A DNA stretch of 64,000 nucleotides from Nymphaea colorata (GCF_008831285.2 NC_045139.1:14738354-14802353); one strand, 5' to 3'; shown: positions 13,215 to 27,006, counted from the first letter of the stretch. Numbers and translations: made by a program. Notes: a model not told the origin generated them from the letters alone.

Positions 13215-13500
13215 GAATGTCAATGGATCAGTTTTGAATCGGATATACTCTTAACTATATCTGCATTTTTAGATATTCACATATTTGGAGTCTAATATGA
13301 ACAAAGAAAAGTCATTTGTGAATCTAAATCCAAAATCCGATTTCACAATATGAATTCAATCTGAATTTTATTGTTTTTACTCACATCCAAATCCAAATTT
13401 TGAACATAATCCAATTGATTTTCAGAATATAAGAGCATTGGATATAAAATATTTGTTTAATACTAAATCTAATTGAATCCAACTTCAAATCAGTTTGGAT
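13215..13500. repeat. dispersed AT-rich noncoding repeat, copy 1
   Basis: Shares ordered blocks with 23330-23600: GATATACTCTTAAC near the start, AAATTTTGAAC in the middle, and GAGCATTGGATATAA followed by ATATTTGTTTAA near the end. Spacing is similar, so the two are diverged copies of one element. No coding capacity is visible. Confidence 0.6.
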
Positions 13501-14934
13501 ATTTATGTACACTTGAATCCCATTCGACTGGATGCCATTTCTTAAATCTAAATCCCATCTGGTTTCTTTATTGTTTATTAAATTTGTTATCCATATCTGA
13601 TTTTTTGGTAATGGTTCAGTTAGATATTTGATCCAAATCGAATATATTGACACATACAATGTACATGGATTTTTTTTCCCTCCAGTAGACATTTTTGAAA
13701 AATTTCAGGGCATCTATTTACATGTACCAATAAATACAACAAAAAATAAAAAAAATGAAAGGAAAAAAGATTAGGTACTATTCTGTGGCGCTTTTCTCAT
13801 GATAAAAATGTGACATTTGCAAATGATTGAACTTTTCTAAATATCCGTTTTCCAGTTGGTATCATATTGGAGAAGCAAAAACGCATTTTGATGAACGCAT
13901 GCAAGCCTAATCGCATTCACCATTACAAGAAATATATGATTCATGGAGAAGCAAAAACGCAACTCCGCGTATGAGTCCATCAGCAAAATGAGTTGTTAAT
14001 GAAGATATATATCTGGCTGAGGTACATGAAATTTGGCAAAAATGACGGGTTGTAAACGGCTCTTGTTTTATCAACAACAATAAAGTCAGGGATGGTCACA
14101 AAATTATTTTCTAGCAGTAGAATCTGCAGCCTTAATCATGAGAGCACTTGGGACAGATGCGTCTTAAGATGATTTTTTTTTTCTTAAGTATATGTGCACA
14201 ATTGTTTATTTTGCTTTAGAGAAACCGTTTTTAATATAATAGTTTCATGCTTCATTAGGATTAATAGCAGATATTGTAAATAATAATAATAAAAAAACAA
14301 CAACAACAAAAGAATTTTTGAAGTATCTGCAGAAAGGAACTGCGGTAAAGCAAGAAATTTAAGTTGAAATGAAAATTTTTTGGCTGAGAGTTGATGAAGG
14401 CACGTATATGTAAATTTGTATATGCTTGCAAATCAAATTTCTGTTTTCTGAAGTTCTCCAAATTCCTTGTCAAATGAGCCCACAAAATCGTTCTCTTTTT
14501 TTCGCCTGGCACAAAGATTTTCACGAGAAAGACGGATTGGCGGTACGCCTGAAGACGTCCTCCCCTCCTACTATTTTGGCACATCTCCTCACCACTCAGA
14601 CCGGTTCAGAGGTTTGTGACCCGACCCGCACCTGACACAGACCCTGATCTCACTCTGACTCATCTGATATTGTTCAAAATTTTCTGATCACGACGTCGTT
14701 TCAGGAATAAGCTCAGACTTGCGTCATCACACCAGCAACTATGGTTGGTTGATCATCACTCGTGATCTTGTTTTTAAATGAATCTAAATTTTTTTGGATC
14801 CAGAGTGTTCAATATGGGATGTCCAAGGGCCGGGTGGTTCGGATTTCTGATGGATGGATCTGGACCGGAAGTAAAAAGCAGGTATGCATAGACGTGAATC
14901 CTTACCTACTTAAAAACCCATGCAGGTGTTGAGG

Positions 14935-15216
14935 TTCTTTATTTTTTCTTCAGCCCTCCATTGATCACCTCTTTACCCAATGCATTTTCCCCCCTCCATC
15001 GAAACAATGTGTGAGCGAGAGATCAGAGTCCTTTAAAGCGTGACTTAGAGACCAAAGAAAGGCACGGAGTGAAGATCTTAGAGAGAGGGAGAGAAAGATT
15101 AGATTCTCTCAGGGCAAGGAGCTCTGTTGTCTCAGAGAGCGAAACGAGAGGTTTGATTCTTAGAGGGAAGAAGCTGGGTAGTTCTATCCCACAAAGAAAG
15201 AGAGAGCAGAAGGATA
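14935..15216 (+). other. probable promoter-proximal region and 5' leader of the YUCCA gene
   Basis: Directly upstream of the YUCCA ATG lies a GA-rich stretch (about 15070-15216, with repeated GAGAGAG), typical of plant leaders. A weak TATA-like ACTTAAAAAC occurs near 14908-14917. The transcription start is not fixed. Confidence 0.35.
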
Positions 15217-17560
15217 ATGGAGAACTGCAGTGAGAACGACCACCCATCAGAGCATATCCAGCAAAACCCACAAACGTTCTCAAAATTATATCCAACCTAC
15301 CACAACCTTCATCATCGCCTCCTCCGCCGCCGCCTCCGAGTCTACGTAAAGGGCCCCATCATCGTCGGAGCCGGTCCCGCTGGCCTGGCCACAGCCGCCT
15401 GCCTCCGCCACCGCGGCCTCCCCTCCCTACTCCTCGAGAAGGAGGACAGCATCGCCTCTCTCTGGCGTCATCACACCTACGACCGCCTCAAGCTTCACCT
15501 CCCCAAGCGCTTCTGCCACCTCCCTTTCATGCCCTTCCCCTCCGATTTCCCCACCTACCCGTCCAGGGACCAGTTCCTCTGTTACCTGGACGCCTACGCC
15601 CGTCGCTTCAGCCTCCGACCCCGCTTCCGGCAGCGCGTTGAGTCCGCCTTCTTCGACGTCGCGGCCGGCCTCTGGCGGGTGGCGGTCATGGGAGGCCAAC
15701 TGGAGTACCTGTGCAGGTGGCTGGTGGTTGCCACCGGTGAGAATGCCGAGCCCGCCGTGCCGGATTTAGCCGGGCTGGAGGCCTACGGGGGGAGGGTGGT
15801 GCACTCCAGCTGCTACCGGAATGGCGGCGGACTGCAGCAGAAGAACGTGCTGGTTGTTGGGTGCGGCAATTCCGGGATGGAGGTGTGCTTGGACCTGTGT
15901 GAGCACGGTGCCAAGCCTTACATGGTGGTCAGAAGCGGCGTAAGTCTTTTTCCTAGCAAATTTAATTACAATCTAAACAATTACTTTGATGCGTGCAGAG
16001 TTCTTATGCATTAACAATAAAAGCTGCATTCACCTAATGAGAATGACTCGTGATGATCAAACATGCATGTATAATAGTACAAGCATTCTAATATTAACGT
16101 CGACATTGTTGAGCATCACTGTAAACTTTATTTTTTCAATTAATGCGGTTCTTTTGAGTATCACGGCTATTGTCGGTTTAATCTTTATTTTAAATTACAT
16201 CGACTGTGGATTGAAGTTCCTTCTTGGTGTCATGTAGGTTCATGTGTTACCAAGGGATATGTTTGGAATTTCGACATTTGGGGTGGCCACGGGACTGCTG
16301 CGATGGCTGCCATTGAGAGTAGTAGACCTGATCTTGGTGTTTTTAGCAGAGAGATTAGTGGGTGACACCCAAAAATTTGGTCTGAGAAGGCCACATATGG
16401 GTCCAATGGAACTGAAGAACAAAACTGGAAAGACTCCTGTATTAGATGCAGGGGCCATATCTATGATCAAGAATGGAAAGATCAAGGCCTCTCTCTCTCT
16501 CTCTCTCTCGCTGTGCATCTTTTCCAGTTCTTGTCTGCTCATATGAGACCTTTGGGAATCCCTTCCTTGGCAATCTGCCTGTTATTTTAGTTCTTTTACT
16601 TTGGGTAATTTTGAGTTGCGTTTGGTAGTTCCCTGCATTGGAATCCACTAGAAAGTGTCTTCTAGCTAGTGGTTTCATTCATGTTCATGTCTCGCCTTTT
16701 TCACTGGATTTCAACTGATGTTGGTACTTAAGGGGATTATTATAAAGTACTCGAATCATATAAGCCATCATATCATTGTAGGCTACACTTTAGTTGGTGA
16801 TTTTGGAGGCTTCACATACATCATGCCCTATCACGTTCTAGATTTCCCTTTTCTAAAAACATGTGTTTGGTGATTTATGGATTTTGCTTTTGTTTGTCTG
16901 CTGCAGGTCGTGCCTGAAATTGACTCATTGACCTGCGATGGCGCTAAATTTGTTGATGGAAAAGAAGTCGAATTCCACTCTATTATTCTAGCAACTGGAT
17001 ATAAAACCAATTTCTCCTCTTGGCTAAAGGTCAGTGTCATATAATCGCCCCTCATCTCGATATTTTCAAGCACATAATTTGATTTCTTAATACGACTGAA
17101 CATTTAGTAGCCGAAATCAATGTTTCAAATATCTTTTAGCAGTTAACCAAAACAAACCTATCGTTGTCAATGTCTACCAACATAAAATTCTTGATCTTAC
17201 TCTTAAAGTTTGCAGCTGAATTTTATCCTTGGAGAGAGAGAGAGAGAGGTCGTTTTGCAAGTTTTTTCCATGTATTAAATTTTCACTATTGCCTACTATC
17301 TTTGCTGCCCATGAATTATCTTCAGTTTCATAACATTTTACTTTATGCATTTTGAACAGGACCCTGGTTCCCTCTCAGAGAATGGCAAGTTCAAGTCCCC
17401 ATTTCCTCATAGTTGGAAAGGAGCGGATGGTTTATACTTCGTTGGTTTTGCTGGAAAAGGCCTGGTGGGTGCTGCAACGGATGCGGAGAGAACAGCAGCA
17501 GACATAAAAAGGCAATGGGGAAACTCTGAACGAGAACAACCATTTCTTGCTGTACAATGA
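15217..17560 (+). CDS. YUC: YUCCA-type indole-3-pyruvate flavin monooxygenase
   Basis: YUCCA enzymes convert indole-3-pyruvate to the auxin IAA using FAD and NADPH. There are four exons: 15217-15939, 16238-16486, 16907-17029 and 17360-17560 (1296 nt, 431 aa, usual family length), all joined in phase 0. The FAD-binding motif GAGPAG is at residues 51-56 and the NADPH motif GCGNSG at 215-220. [34 protein letters not shown] and ATGYK are family signatures. Similarity in exons 2-3 ([26 protein letters not shown]) is nearest the YUC1/4 group from memory. The 45-residue N-terminus before GPIIVGAG is long and Arg-rich. Introns 1 and 3 are GT-AG; intron 2 has AG at its end but only GC at the required donor (16487-16488), abutting a (CT)n tract. 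The start codon is the first in-frame ATG after a GA-rich leader. A dead last-exon copy lies at 44.8 kb. Confidence 0.93.
16489..16509. repeat. (CT)n microsatellite next to the YUCCA intron 2 donor
   Basis: A CT dinucleotide run begins two bases after the end of exon 2 (16486) and continues to about 16509. It occupies the positions where a normal donor consensus (GTAAGT) would lie. Confidence 0.9.
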
Positions 17561-18223
17561 TAAACCTCATGAATGCATGAAACCACATGAGGGGATTGAA
17601 TGTTAAGTTCGCAAGAAGCTTATGCATCGCTATCGCTTTGTGGCAAAAGGAGAAAACAACTTGGACACTTATATGGACTGTGGAATAGCTTTTCGATTGT
17701 TGGGATCACGGGCAATCTGTAGGTGGCAGGAAGAAGAGACTATGCGTTAATCGGCTAAGATCTTGATGCATAATAACTTTGCCGATAAGATGACGCTTAT
17801 ATAATAACTGGAAATATGAGTTAATTCGAAGCACTTAACATCCGAAGGTCTCGACTAACGAGAAGCTAACTTTAAATTCCTTGCTCAACAACAAGGAGTC
17901 TAACTAAGATCTCCATCTTCAGATCAAATGCAATGATTACAATATTGTAATTCTTGCACCTTTGGAATAAGAGTCTAAAGATCCTGTATCGCGTTAGATA
18001 TCAAGCACCTAAAGTTGAATCTCACTAGATTGGATGCCTGACAAAACATAGGAGATCAGCCAAGCTTTTTGTGTTGTTTCGTCGTTGTTTTGTACGTCCC
18101 ATTGGGTTTTTAATTTGGTCTAAATTTCAAAAGAAGATTCACAAGAACATTGTCACGTTCCACATGCAAGTACAAAACATACCACCCCAGTTTGGATTGT
18201 CCTAACAGTTTACAAAGTTTGTT

Positions 18224-18276
<53 letters not shown>
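18224..18276. repeat. (CT)n(AT)n compound microsatellite
   Basis: A run of CT dinucleotides to about 18248 passes directly into AT dinucleotides to about 18276. Confidence 0.95.
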
Positions 18277-18281
<5 letters not shown>

Positions 18282-20104
18282 CAGTCAAGGAATTGCACGT
18301 AGTAGATACCACATACAATCTCCTGTCTCTCTCTCTTAATCCTTGTAAAGAACAAATTCTCACGACGTTACTTGTCAATCATTTCCTGGACAAGATAGGC
18401 TGACAGCTTTGAATATTTGAATAAGATGACAGAACTACCCGCTTAGAGTTGCTCTCTGGATGAGGTTTTATATCGAGATGGATCAAGGTATCTCTCTCCT
18501 TTTGAGAATATCGAACTTCAAGGATGTAATGATCCGACCCATAGTAGGCTCAAGCCCTTGGTTTGAGGGATTTGAATTCACCCTTTATTAGCTTTGGTTC
18601 CAGTTAAAAAAAAAAAAAAGGCTATGAAGCGTCACAACAAACCACTTTAACAACTCATTTTATAAATTCTTTGTACAAATGAATGCGTTTGAGTCGGCAT
18701 ATCTAATACCGTAAACACGAGATCTGCCCCACACTAGTGAACCATACCTAAATCCAGATCCAGTTAGCACTGAATCTATTGATATCAATATATTGTTGGG
18801 ATAAATTGATAATAATTGAATATGGCTATGGCCATAATAGAATCCAAGGGGTCTGGTTCCCCTTCTGAGAAAAAAGTGTGAGTTTAATTGCTTTTTTTTT
18901 TTTTTTTTCGAGTTCCATTGTTTATGGCATTATAGTATTTTTCGCAACACCTTCTTTCTGGTTTCTGCATCACACACTCTTTTCGTATGTTTTTTCAAAA
19001 AATTTAACTAGTAAAGCTCGTAAACATAAGGATGTCAATTACTAATCCGATTTCAATTTAACTTAGTCACATTTGGTAAGAAATGTCCAGATTCGATTAC
19101 TAATCATATTCAGACGCACCATGAAGTTTTGTAAATAAATCTGAAATTGAGTCTAATATCATTGTGAAATCCGCTACAATCACAACCTAACTACATATTA
19201 ATGTCACTACGTGTTAGTCATTTTCACAAATGACATTTATAACGGATTTCAAATCCATATTCAAACAAGATTCAGATTAAGTCCAATCCACGTAAAATTC
19301 TAAATCTGGTTTCCACGTGAATCTACCAACCGGGCCTAAAGTCCTAGTTTTGACGAGTCCAAATGGCTCTCTGGGTCTTCCCTTGCAGTCTACTGTCCTT
19401 TTCCGACTTTTCGCACCTCTTCTGGCGGGTGAGTGAGAACCGTTCGGAACTACATCTGACCAATGACGTGCTGTCGTACTCCGCGGATAGCCAATCAAAA
19501 GAGACCCATGAGCGTCCTGTTGTTTGGTTGAATGACCGCCAAGCTATTTTCCTCTTCCAATATGACAGTTACATCCCCGGTGGATAATTTTGACCGGGTC
19601 CATTCTGCAAACTACATGGATACGGAGACCCATGAGACCCGCTATCCGAAATCAAACCCTACCACATTTGGATCGGGTCGAGCTCATGTCATGATCGGCC
19701 CGGATCTTCTGGGGTGACGTAAAGGGGAATGGTACGCATGTGAATAAGCTGTACTTTCCCGCCGCTGATTTGCGTATTACGGACGGATTTGGAATATGCA
19801 GGGTCTGAACGTAAAGCCACGCAAGCTTCTGCCCCTTCCGTCTCGGAGCTCTCTTGGTGCACGCGCGTTGACTCGTACCGTCTGGGAGATCTAAGATCTG
19901 CCGTCCATCAGACAAAGGACGCTTGCATTTATTGGCTGTGATTTACCCGTACCCTCGAGGGGCTGGTTTTGGGGAAGTGCATGCCGTTGGCCCGGTCCGT
20001 GTGCAGAATTGGATCCTGTTCGTTCTCGTATCCAATTCCAGGGAAGGTTGTAGATTCGAACCAGAAATGTGCTTAGAGATTTTTGGCAACGAGAATAATA
20101 ACAA

Positions 20105-20336
20105 ATTATGTTATAAATTTGCTAGGCAAATTCATGAAATAATATAATATAGTGCTTTAGGGATCTGTTTTAAATTTTTGAGGTAAATTCATGAAACAGT
20201 TTGATACTAGTCCCACTATCATTATGTTATAAATTTGCTTTACAGATTAAGGCAAATTCGTGAAATAATATATTATAGTGCTTTAGGAATATGCTTTAAA
20301 TTTTTGAGGTAAATTCACGAAACAGGTCCCATTATC
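20105..20336. repeat. tandem duplication, period 116 bp
   Basis: ATTATGTTATAAATTTGCT starts at 20105 and again at 20221. Both copies continue with AAATTC(A/G)TGAAATAATAT, AGTGCTTTAGG and TTTTGAGGTAAATTCA(T/C)GAAACAG. Confidence 0.9.
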
Positions 20337-20939
20337 AAACTAAAGCCATAAAATGTTCACTTGAAATGAAAGTAAAGCCACTGAATAATAATTTTATAAA
20401 ATTTCATTTAGGCTATATAAAAATTTCAAAAATTTATATTTGACCATTGTTAAAATAATAATTCGGCTTTTCTTATGAAAATTTTTTGGCTCTGCCCTTG
20501 ATTGAGTGTATCGTATATAACACTACTAGAGAGAACTAAAATGTTATTACTCAATGGGTGACACTATCTTAATGTAAAATATTTGATGATTAATGATATT
20601 GACTATAAAAAGTGAACATAATCAAGCGACGATATCTTAATATAGAATAAGATCTATGATATATTAATTTCATTCTCTCTAATGTCCAGTTCGACAGTGG
20701 ACGACAAATTCACATCACTTGTTGAATATGATATATGGTCTGTTTGTGATCCTGAGATGCAAAAGGCATGCAAAGCTTATTATTAGTGCTGAATTGTCTC
20801 ATCGGCCAGTTGAGGTTCAGTCATCAACAGCTAACTATTAAAGTTTGTGTGCGTCTCACCAATCATTCAAAACAATTGTTAGAGTTGGCAGGGATCTAAG
20901 TTATCACGTCACTTTAGTATACAAAACAAACAAAACTTT

Positions 20940-21075
20940 TGCTTTGTCTCATTTCGTGGAACTGCGCATCAACTTTGGAAAACACTTGAAAACCAGCTAA
21001 CTGCAATATTATATTTAAGTTCATTGTCTTGTTTCTTACCAAAAAGCAAGACTATGATTTAAGAAATGAACGGGA
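20940..21075. repeat. local dispersed duplication, copy 1
   Basis: Shares GGAACTGC(G/A)CATCAACT, CTTG(A/G)AAACCA(G/C)CTAACTGCAATAT and AAGACTATGAT(T/A)T(A/G)AGAAATGAA in the same order with 22465-22600. No coding capacity is seen. Confidence 0.75.
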
Positions 21076-22464
21076 TACCACTTCTAGATTTTCTCTTTTC
21101 TTTAATTATGAAGCGATCAAGCTATTGATTTTCGTGTCATGGTGGAGCTACATATGGGCCAAGTTGGACTGTGTTTGTGTCCTTCCCAGTGGCAGAGCCA
21201 AAAGAAAAATTGGAGGTCGGGGCACATAATTAATTGATTTTCATTTGGCCAAAATATTCCGATGGATATGATTTACATAGTTTATTTAACAAATGATGAT
21301 CAATGGATGACATCACTTCAATATATATGTAGAAAGGAAGCTCAAAACTATAAAATCAGCTATGATTTTGTTGTTCGAAGAAAAAAAAAATCCAAATCAT
21401 GATTTGTGACCACAAGTTACATATCGGATCCTTGTATAGTACTAGATCAAGTGACATGACTTGCATCTAATTAATATAGGTAGGAAAAGGCACATGAGAT
21501 TTTGGGGAACACCGCTCACTAGTCTCTTTAGGACCGGACCCATTTGGCATTAGCAACAGCATGTTCAACATGCCTCTTGTTCTATAGATCTACTCTAATT
21601 TCTCTATAGATCTACTCTAATTTCTGAAACAGATTCATGAAACACTCACATATTGTTCCTAATACTAGAAATACTCCTTAATTTCTTAATCGAACCAAGC
21701 TTTAACTTTGGCAAATCTGAGACAGATTAATTTACATTTCCTAACTGGGAACAACCGACTTTGTCCATGCCAATTACTTCAATGAGTGCATTGATGGAGA
21801 TCCATTAATGGGAAACGGATTCAGTTGAATCTGAACTAAGCACAGTTGCAGTACCGCTATCAAATGATAAAGAAACTTCAATCCAAAGTATATATAATAA
21901 AGGGGAACATGTCAACGTGTTACTAATTATACAAACAAACCAACTGCATGCGTGGAGTTTCTCTATACCTGCAAAACCAAATATTAGGATACCAGAATTA
22001 TTGCGTCTGAAGGTCCATCTCTCAACTTCACCCTTCACAATGTAAACCTTATGATTTTTTTAAGCTGAAAATATCAGAAGAGATACATTAGAGTGCGTCT
22101 CCTTTTGGCATAAACTAGTAAGGTTGTTGCCTAACTCTCAACTTTCCTATTGGAACAAACAAAAAAGAGAAAAGAAGAAGACCTGTAAAAACTTTTGAAT
22201 ATGAATGATCATCCCGATTTTACGTCGGATTCCAGCGTGGGCAGCTAATGCGCATCATTTATTCATTGATATCTGGGTATCATTAGCTCTTCAATTTTAC
22301 GGCGCAGAGGACGTGCTTGTTCACGTTTGTCTCATTAGGCCATTGAAGTTAATAAAATTTTCAGATCAAACCAATCATGTCAAAGAAATGTGTTATTATT
22401 TAATTAAAAATTAGGTAAGATAAAAATTGAACTATAAAGTAGTCAAAGCAAGCATAAGTTGGGC

Positions 22465-22600
22465 ACTCAATGGAACTGCACATCAACTGAGGAAACTACT
22501 TGGAAACCACCTAACTGCAATATATATATATATATATAGTAACTTAATGAGCATGTTTCCTGCTGAAACTCAAGACTATGATATGAGAAATGAAGGAGAT
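22465..22600. repeat. local dispersed duplication, copy 2
   Basis: Counterpart of 20940-21075 in the same orientation, about 1.5 kb apart. An AT microsatellite (22520-22538) has expanded inside this copy. Confidence 0.75.
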
Positions 22601-23329
22601 GACTAGAATTATTTTCGCTTTTCTTCGGCCATATAAGCGAAGCGGCTGATTTTTATATCACCATGAAGATATCTTTGCTTTCAATTCCAGAATCCTCAAT
22701 GTAAAATATATGGCGGCAGTGGTGCTGCTGCGTATGACCGGCGAAAGTGGTTGAGAGAAGCGTAACCTAAGTTGGAAGGGATTTGTTTGGAGCTTCCACT
22801 GAGCCCTCCCTCGCTACTGATTCCTTGCAGTGAAAAGGCAAGAGAAAGGACAAGCAATCAAGCTATCATTTCAATGGCCAACTAAGTTGCTTTAAGGTTC
22901 TTTAAACTTTTTCCTGCAAATTCTCTGTGCTAGCTAGCCGCAGTTCAGATTCTAGCTGCGCCCCACTACTTCATGGGTTGCAGGTGCCACCTTGGGGTCA
23001 TAAGTTTTCATGAACTTCAAAAATCCAAAGCAGGTGATGAACATAAAAGCAGGTGATGAAGATAACTTCGGGATTTATGAAATCATATGCTTATATCCAA
23101 ACAGAAACCGTGCTAGGCTGAGGTCTAAAAACAACAGTAACCTATGTTGAACGATCGATCTACTTATTCCAATTGAATGGTGCATGCGTCAAATTAACTA
23201 AACTGCTTTTCCTTTAACCTGATTCCTATCAACGAAGATGAAAAAGAGAAAATATTGCTGTAATGAGCTCTGATAGTTTAATCTAAACAGAAGGTAAAGT
23301 TACATATACTATACTGAACAACAGACCCT

Positions 23330-23600
23330 ATTCGAATCCGATATACTCTTAACCTTGTCCACTTGTTTCGATTATTCATATATACATATTTGAATTAAGA
23401 TTTAAACATGAATTAATAAAAGTCAAGTCAAACCCTAATTAGAATCTGAATCCGACTCAAATCCAATTTTTATATCAAAATTTCAAATTTTGAACCATAT
23501 CCGAGCTTAGAGCATTGGATATAAGATATTTGTTTAAAGCTAAATATGATCTGAATTTGTATCGATTTGATATATATATATATATATATATATTTCCAAA
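23330..23600. repeat. dispersed AT-rich noncoding repeat, copy 2
   Basis: Relative of 13215-13500, same orientation, with the same ordered blocks. It contains an (AT)n microsatellite at about 23569-23592. Confidence 0.6.
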
Positions 23601-26600
23601 TCCGATTCAATTTTTTAATTCGATACTATTTTTTTTCATATCTGATTTTTTCGGAGGCAGTGGGCTTCCGACTTGCTTTCTTAAGTGTGCGATGCAGTGC
23701 ATCAATTCTTTTATGTCTGTACATATAATTTTTTTTCCTAATAAAAGGTTGGAGACTATCTTTCAGCATACTTCTTTGTAGCTACCGACTAGAAAAGGAG
23801 ATCTGAAATTGTGAAGAAAATAGACGTTACAAAACACAAATGCAGTTCGTGAAAGTACTTTTGTTAAGAAATTATATGTCTATCTTTTGGTATGGTTTAA
23901 ATTGCTGTTTTTCTAAGTATATTTTTACATTTTCCATTAATCATGAAGCTGTCTGTTTGTAAATTCTTTTCTAAATCGGCCAGCTATATGTAATTTCTCA
24001 AATTCAGTTGACTGATTATTCCTGAACTACTCTTCATCCTTTTACTTTAATCTGTCATACTAATTGAATCTGCTTCCGTCACTAAGAGCTACTGCTCGAA
24101 GTGGATTAATCAGTAATATGAAAGAAAATCTGCATATATCTTTTTAGATACACACAAGCATGTGGCAATTGATTCTCTTTTAGATCTGATAATGGTTGAA
24201 CGATCAACCACGATCAAATTTATCTTGTCAACTACAATGGTCGTGACGAAGTTTCTCCCTTCTTGGAAAGGCTAGATCTAGTTTTCATGTCCTCCACAAT
24301 CCACAAGCTAAGGGAACATGTGAAACAAACACAAGAGTCAAACAATCTATGAAGAAATTAACTAGTAATTGAAGGTTTTTGTAGTTCACCATTTAAACAG
24401 TAGCAATGTCGAGGAAACAACTAAAAGCCAAGGGAACATCTGAAACTGTCACCACTCGAATTGATATCATGAGTTCACCCAAGTCCCGAAGCAACCCATA
24501 ACCTTAGAGGCATATGAGAATGGTTTCGGCTTTGGTTTTTCCTGTACTAAACATTAAACAAAATGTAGACTACACAAATTAAAGAGTAATATAGAAAGGA
24601 CTTCAACAAATTAATCCCAAGATTATTTTTTTTTTTTCGAACACAAATATTAAGATATTGCGAAACTTATTAAACTGTGATACCGTTGAATCCACTTCCC
24701 GTCAACCGCCATGACCTAGTAAAAGAATAAACTCAGTTGAAAAGGACTGCAATCTTTCCGTCCTTGGAATTCAAGAACACCGAGTCAAAGTCTCTCTCTC
24801 TCTCTTTTGAGGCTTTTGATAGCACATCATGTATCAAACTTTGCCTTTTATTTCCCTTAAACTTGATAGGGACTTATTGTCGATGGCCGCCTTTGACCTT
24901 CCTTCTTATTTCATGTCTTTAATGGTTCTTTCCCCGAATTGTTCTTATTTCATGCATGTGATGGCGTAGACGGTACACCTCCACCCTGTCTTCCAACCGA
25001 AAACCTCTTTTGGAGTCAATCCATCCATGTGCATCGCCTCGTGCTTTGAATTTTGAGAACGTCTTTGTGATCTTAGATTTGGAATTCTCCGTGTTCTCGC
25101 TCTCGACTTCCAAACAGGGTCCGCGTGGTCGGTCAAGTACCTCCATCGCAAGTTAACTAGTTGCCTCTAAGGGGTGACCAAGTCAGACGCCTGGGTCAGA
25201 CCAGTCTACTTGGCTGAACCAGGTCAGTCTATCCACAAGGAGAAGCAGTAATTAAGGATGCACAACCTAGGGCTTGACCCACTGACCGCCTGAGTTTGAA
25301 CAACCTTGACTCAGCTAGCCATGTCAATGGAGACGTAAAATGTATTGGGTAAAATCTGGATCTGATTATTCACAGGATTCGGATCTGCTATGTAGTTTGA
25401 TAAGTAGATGTGAACCCGGGTTTGGTGTCTCACTAGGAACGAATAAAGATACAACCGACTACATATATATATATATATCAGACCATGGTACTTACAACTA
25501 AATTCAGTATCTTAATCCGAGTTTAAATTCAAATCCAAATATGTATTGTCCTATTGTGTTTGAATTTCTTAAATTTCGAACCCGACCCAAATCCAAACTG
25601 TTTTCCATCCCTACTCGTACTCGCCCCAGATGTCACTTGGGTATGCTTAAGATTTTCTTCAAAAAGAAAAAGATATTTCAGCCAATTGCAGTTGAAATTA
25701 ATCACGATAAAACTCCAACATTTTCCCATTGCTCTCAAATGCTCGGAAATACCGAACATATTTTCCCACATTAGAATCCAAAAAACTATTATTAATGTAT
25801 ATATATATATATATATTTTGGTAAGGTACTACAAATGGGGTCTAGCAAAATTAGGTTCCAAAACACCTTTTCTTTTAAAGAAAATAAATTTTATTTGAAT
25901 ATTAAAAAGGACACATACATGAAGGCAGAGGCGCCTTATTCCAAGTCCTCACTGGCACCAAATTTACTATGTGAGGCAGGGACAGATGGCATAAGAAGGC
26001 AAGGTTGCATGCGCCACATACAGCACCCGAACACGGCCCACGTACAGCACCCGAACACGCACAAGCCAGCCTCAAAGATTTTGTGATCCACAAAAATGTG
26101 GAGAACAATAGGATTACGAAGCAGTCTATATGTTTCCCTATCAACACAGAATATGCTGTCATGTGAAATATAGAAATATAATTTTTTTCCTCGGGTTTTG
26201 GTTTTTCTTTTTTGAGTTTATAAGCTTATTATTATAATAACAGGATGGATTGATCTCCAACTTAGCAACACAGTTTTTGAACTATGAGTTTACTTAATCC
26301 TTCATTAAACATGATTTAACTTGTACCTCTTCTCTCACTAGCGCGCTTTCCATGTTATGGAACTAACAAGGGAAAGCATGTTCCCGCCTTCAATCGGAGG
26401 GACATTGTGATTATTTTCAATCCATAACATATGGTCTTTTGTTAGGGGCCATAACATATAAACTGCTATCCCTTGAAAAGGAAGACTCATATGTCATTTG
26501 CCCACTGGGGACGTCCGTGGTTAGGTGTGGTTTCCATGGGACATACGCCCCGCAGGGCTCACCCTCTAAATGTTAATTTACTATTGAAATTTCTGTAAAC

Positions 26601-26712
26601 TTGTGTCCAGTTATATGAAATAGCCCCACGAAACTGCTAAACCCGATTCGGGCTCGATAAACACATCCTTTCTTTTCTGTTGCGGAAGCGCCGGGATTCG
26701 GCATGCTCGCCT

Positions 26713-26870
26713 GAAAGTTAATGAAATGATCAATAAACACACCGGAGTAAGGAGACATGATAGACCCACGTTAACGTTACCATGTAAATATGAAAGTTAA
26801 TGAAATGATCAATAAACCCACCGGAGTAACGAGACATGATAGACCCAATTTAACGTTACCATGTAAATAT
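26713..26870. repeat. tandem duplication, period 79 bp
   Basis: GAAAGTTAATGAAATGATCA starts at 26713 and 26792. Both copies end in TTAACGTTACCATGTAAATAT with few differences, so this duplication is young. Confidence 0.93.
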
Positions 26871-27006
26871 TGTACTATGGTAATATCATCCCCGTCATCA
26901 AAGTCATAAGAAAAGTATAGAAATCTTCCAACTATTGTTGACATGCATTCTCCACACAATCCAAGCATCACGCAAACATTGTTCGATTAATGTCCTTAAA
27001 AAATTT

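Larger units (their letters stand above)
11979..14934. other. intergenic region with small repeats
   Basis: Holds a 13-bp perfect inverted repeat at 12111-12161, an AT microsatellite near 12322-12339, and a dispersed AT-rich repeat at about 13215-13500 with a relative at 23330-23600. No coding sequence is supported. Confidence 0.5.
17561..24892. other. long AT-rich intergenic region with local duplications
   Basis: No gene is supported. Contents include a (CT)n(AT)n microsatellite (18224-18276), a 116-bp tandem duplication (20105-20336), a short tandem repeat (21583-21625), a local duplicated pair (20940-21075 and 22465-22600), the second copy of an AT-rich dispersed repeat (23330-23600), and many T or A homopolymers. 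Open frames are short and without motifs. Confidence 0.5.

Noticed and set aside
23515-23781. Plus-strand open frame with YIYIYI run
   Set aside because: The run is a translated AT microsatellite inside a dispersed repeat.
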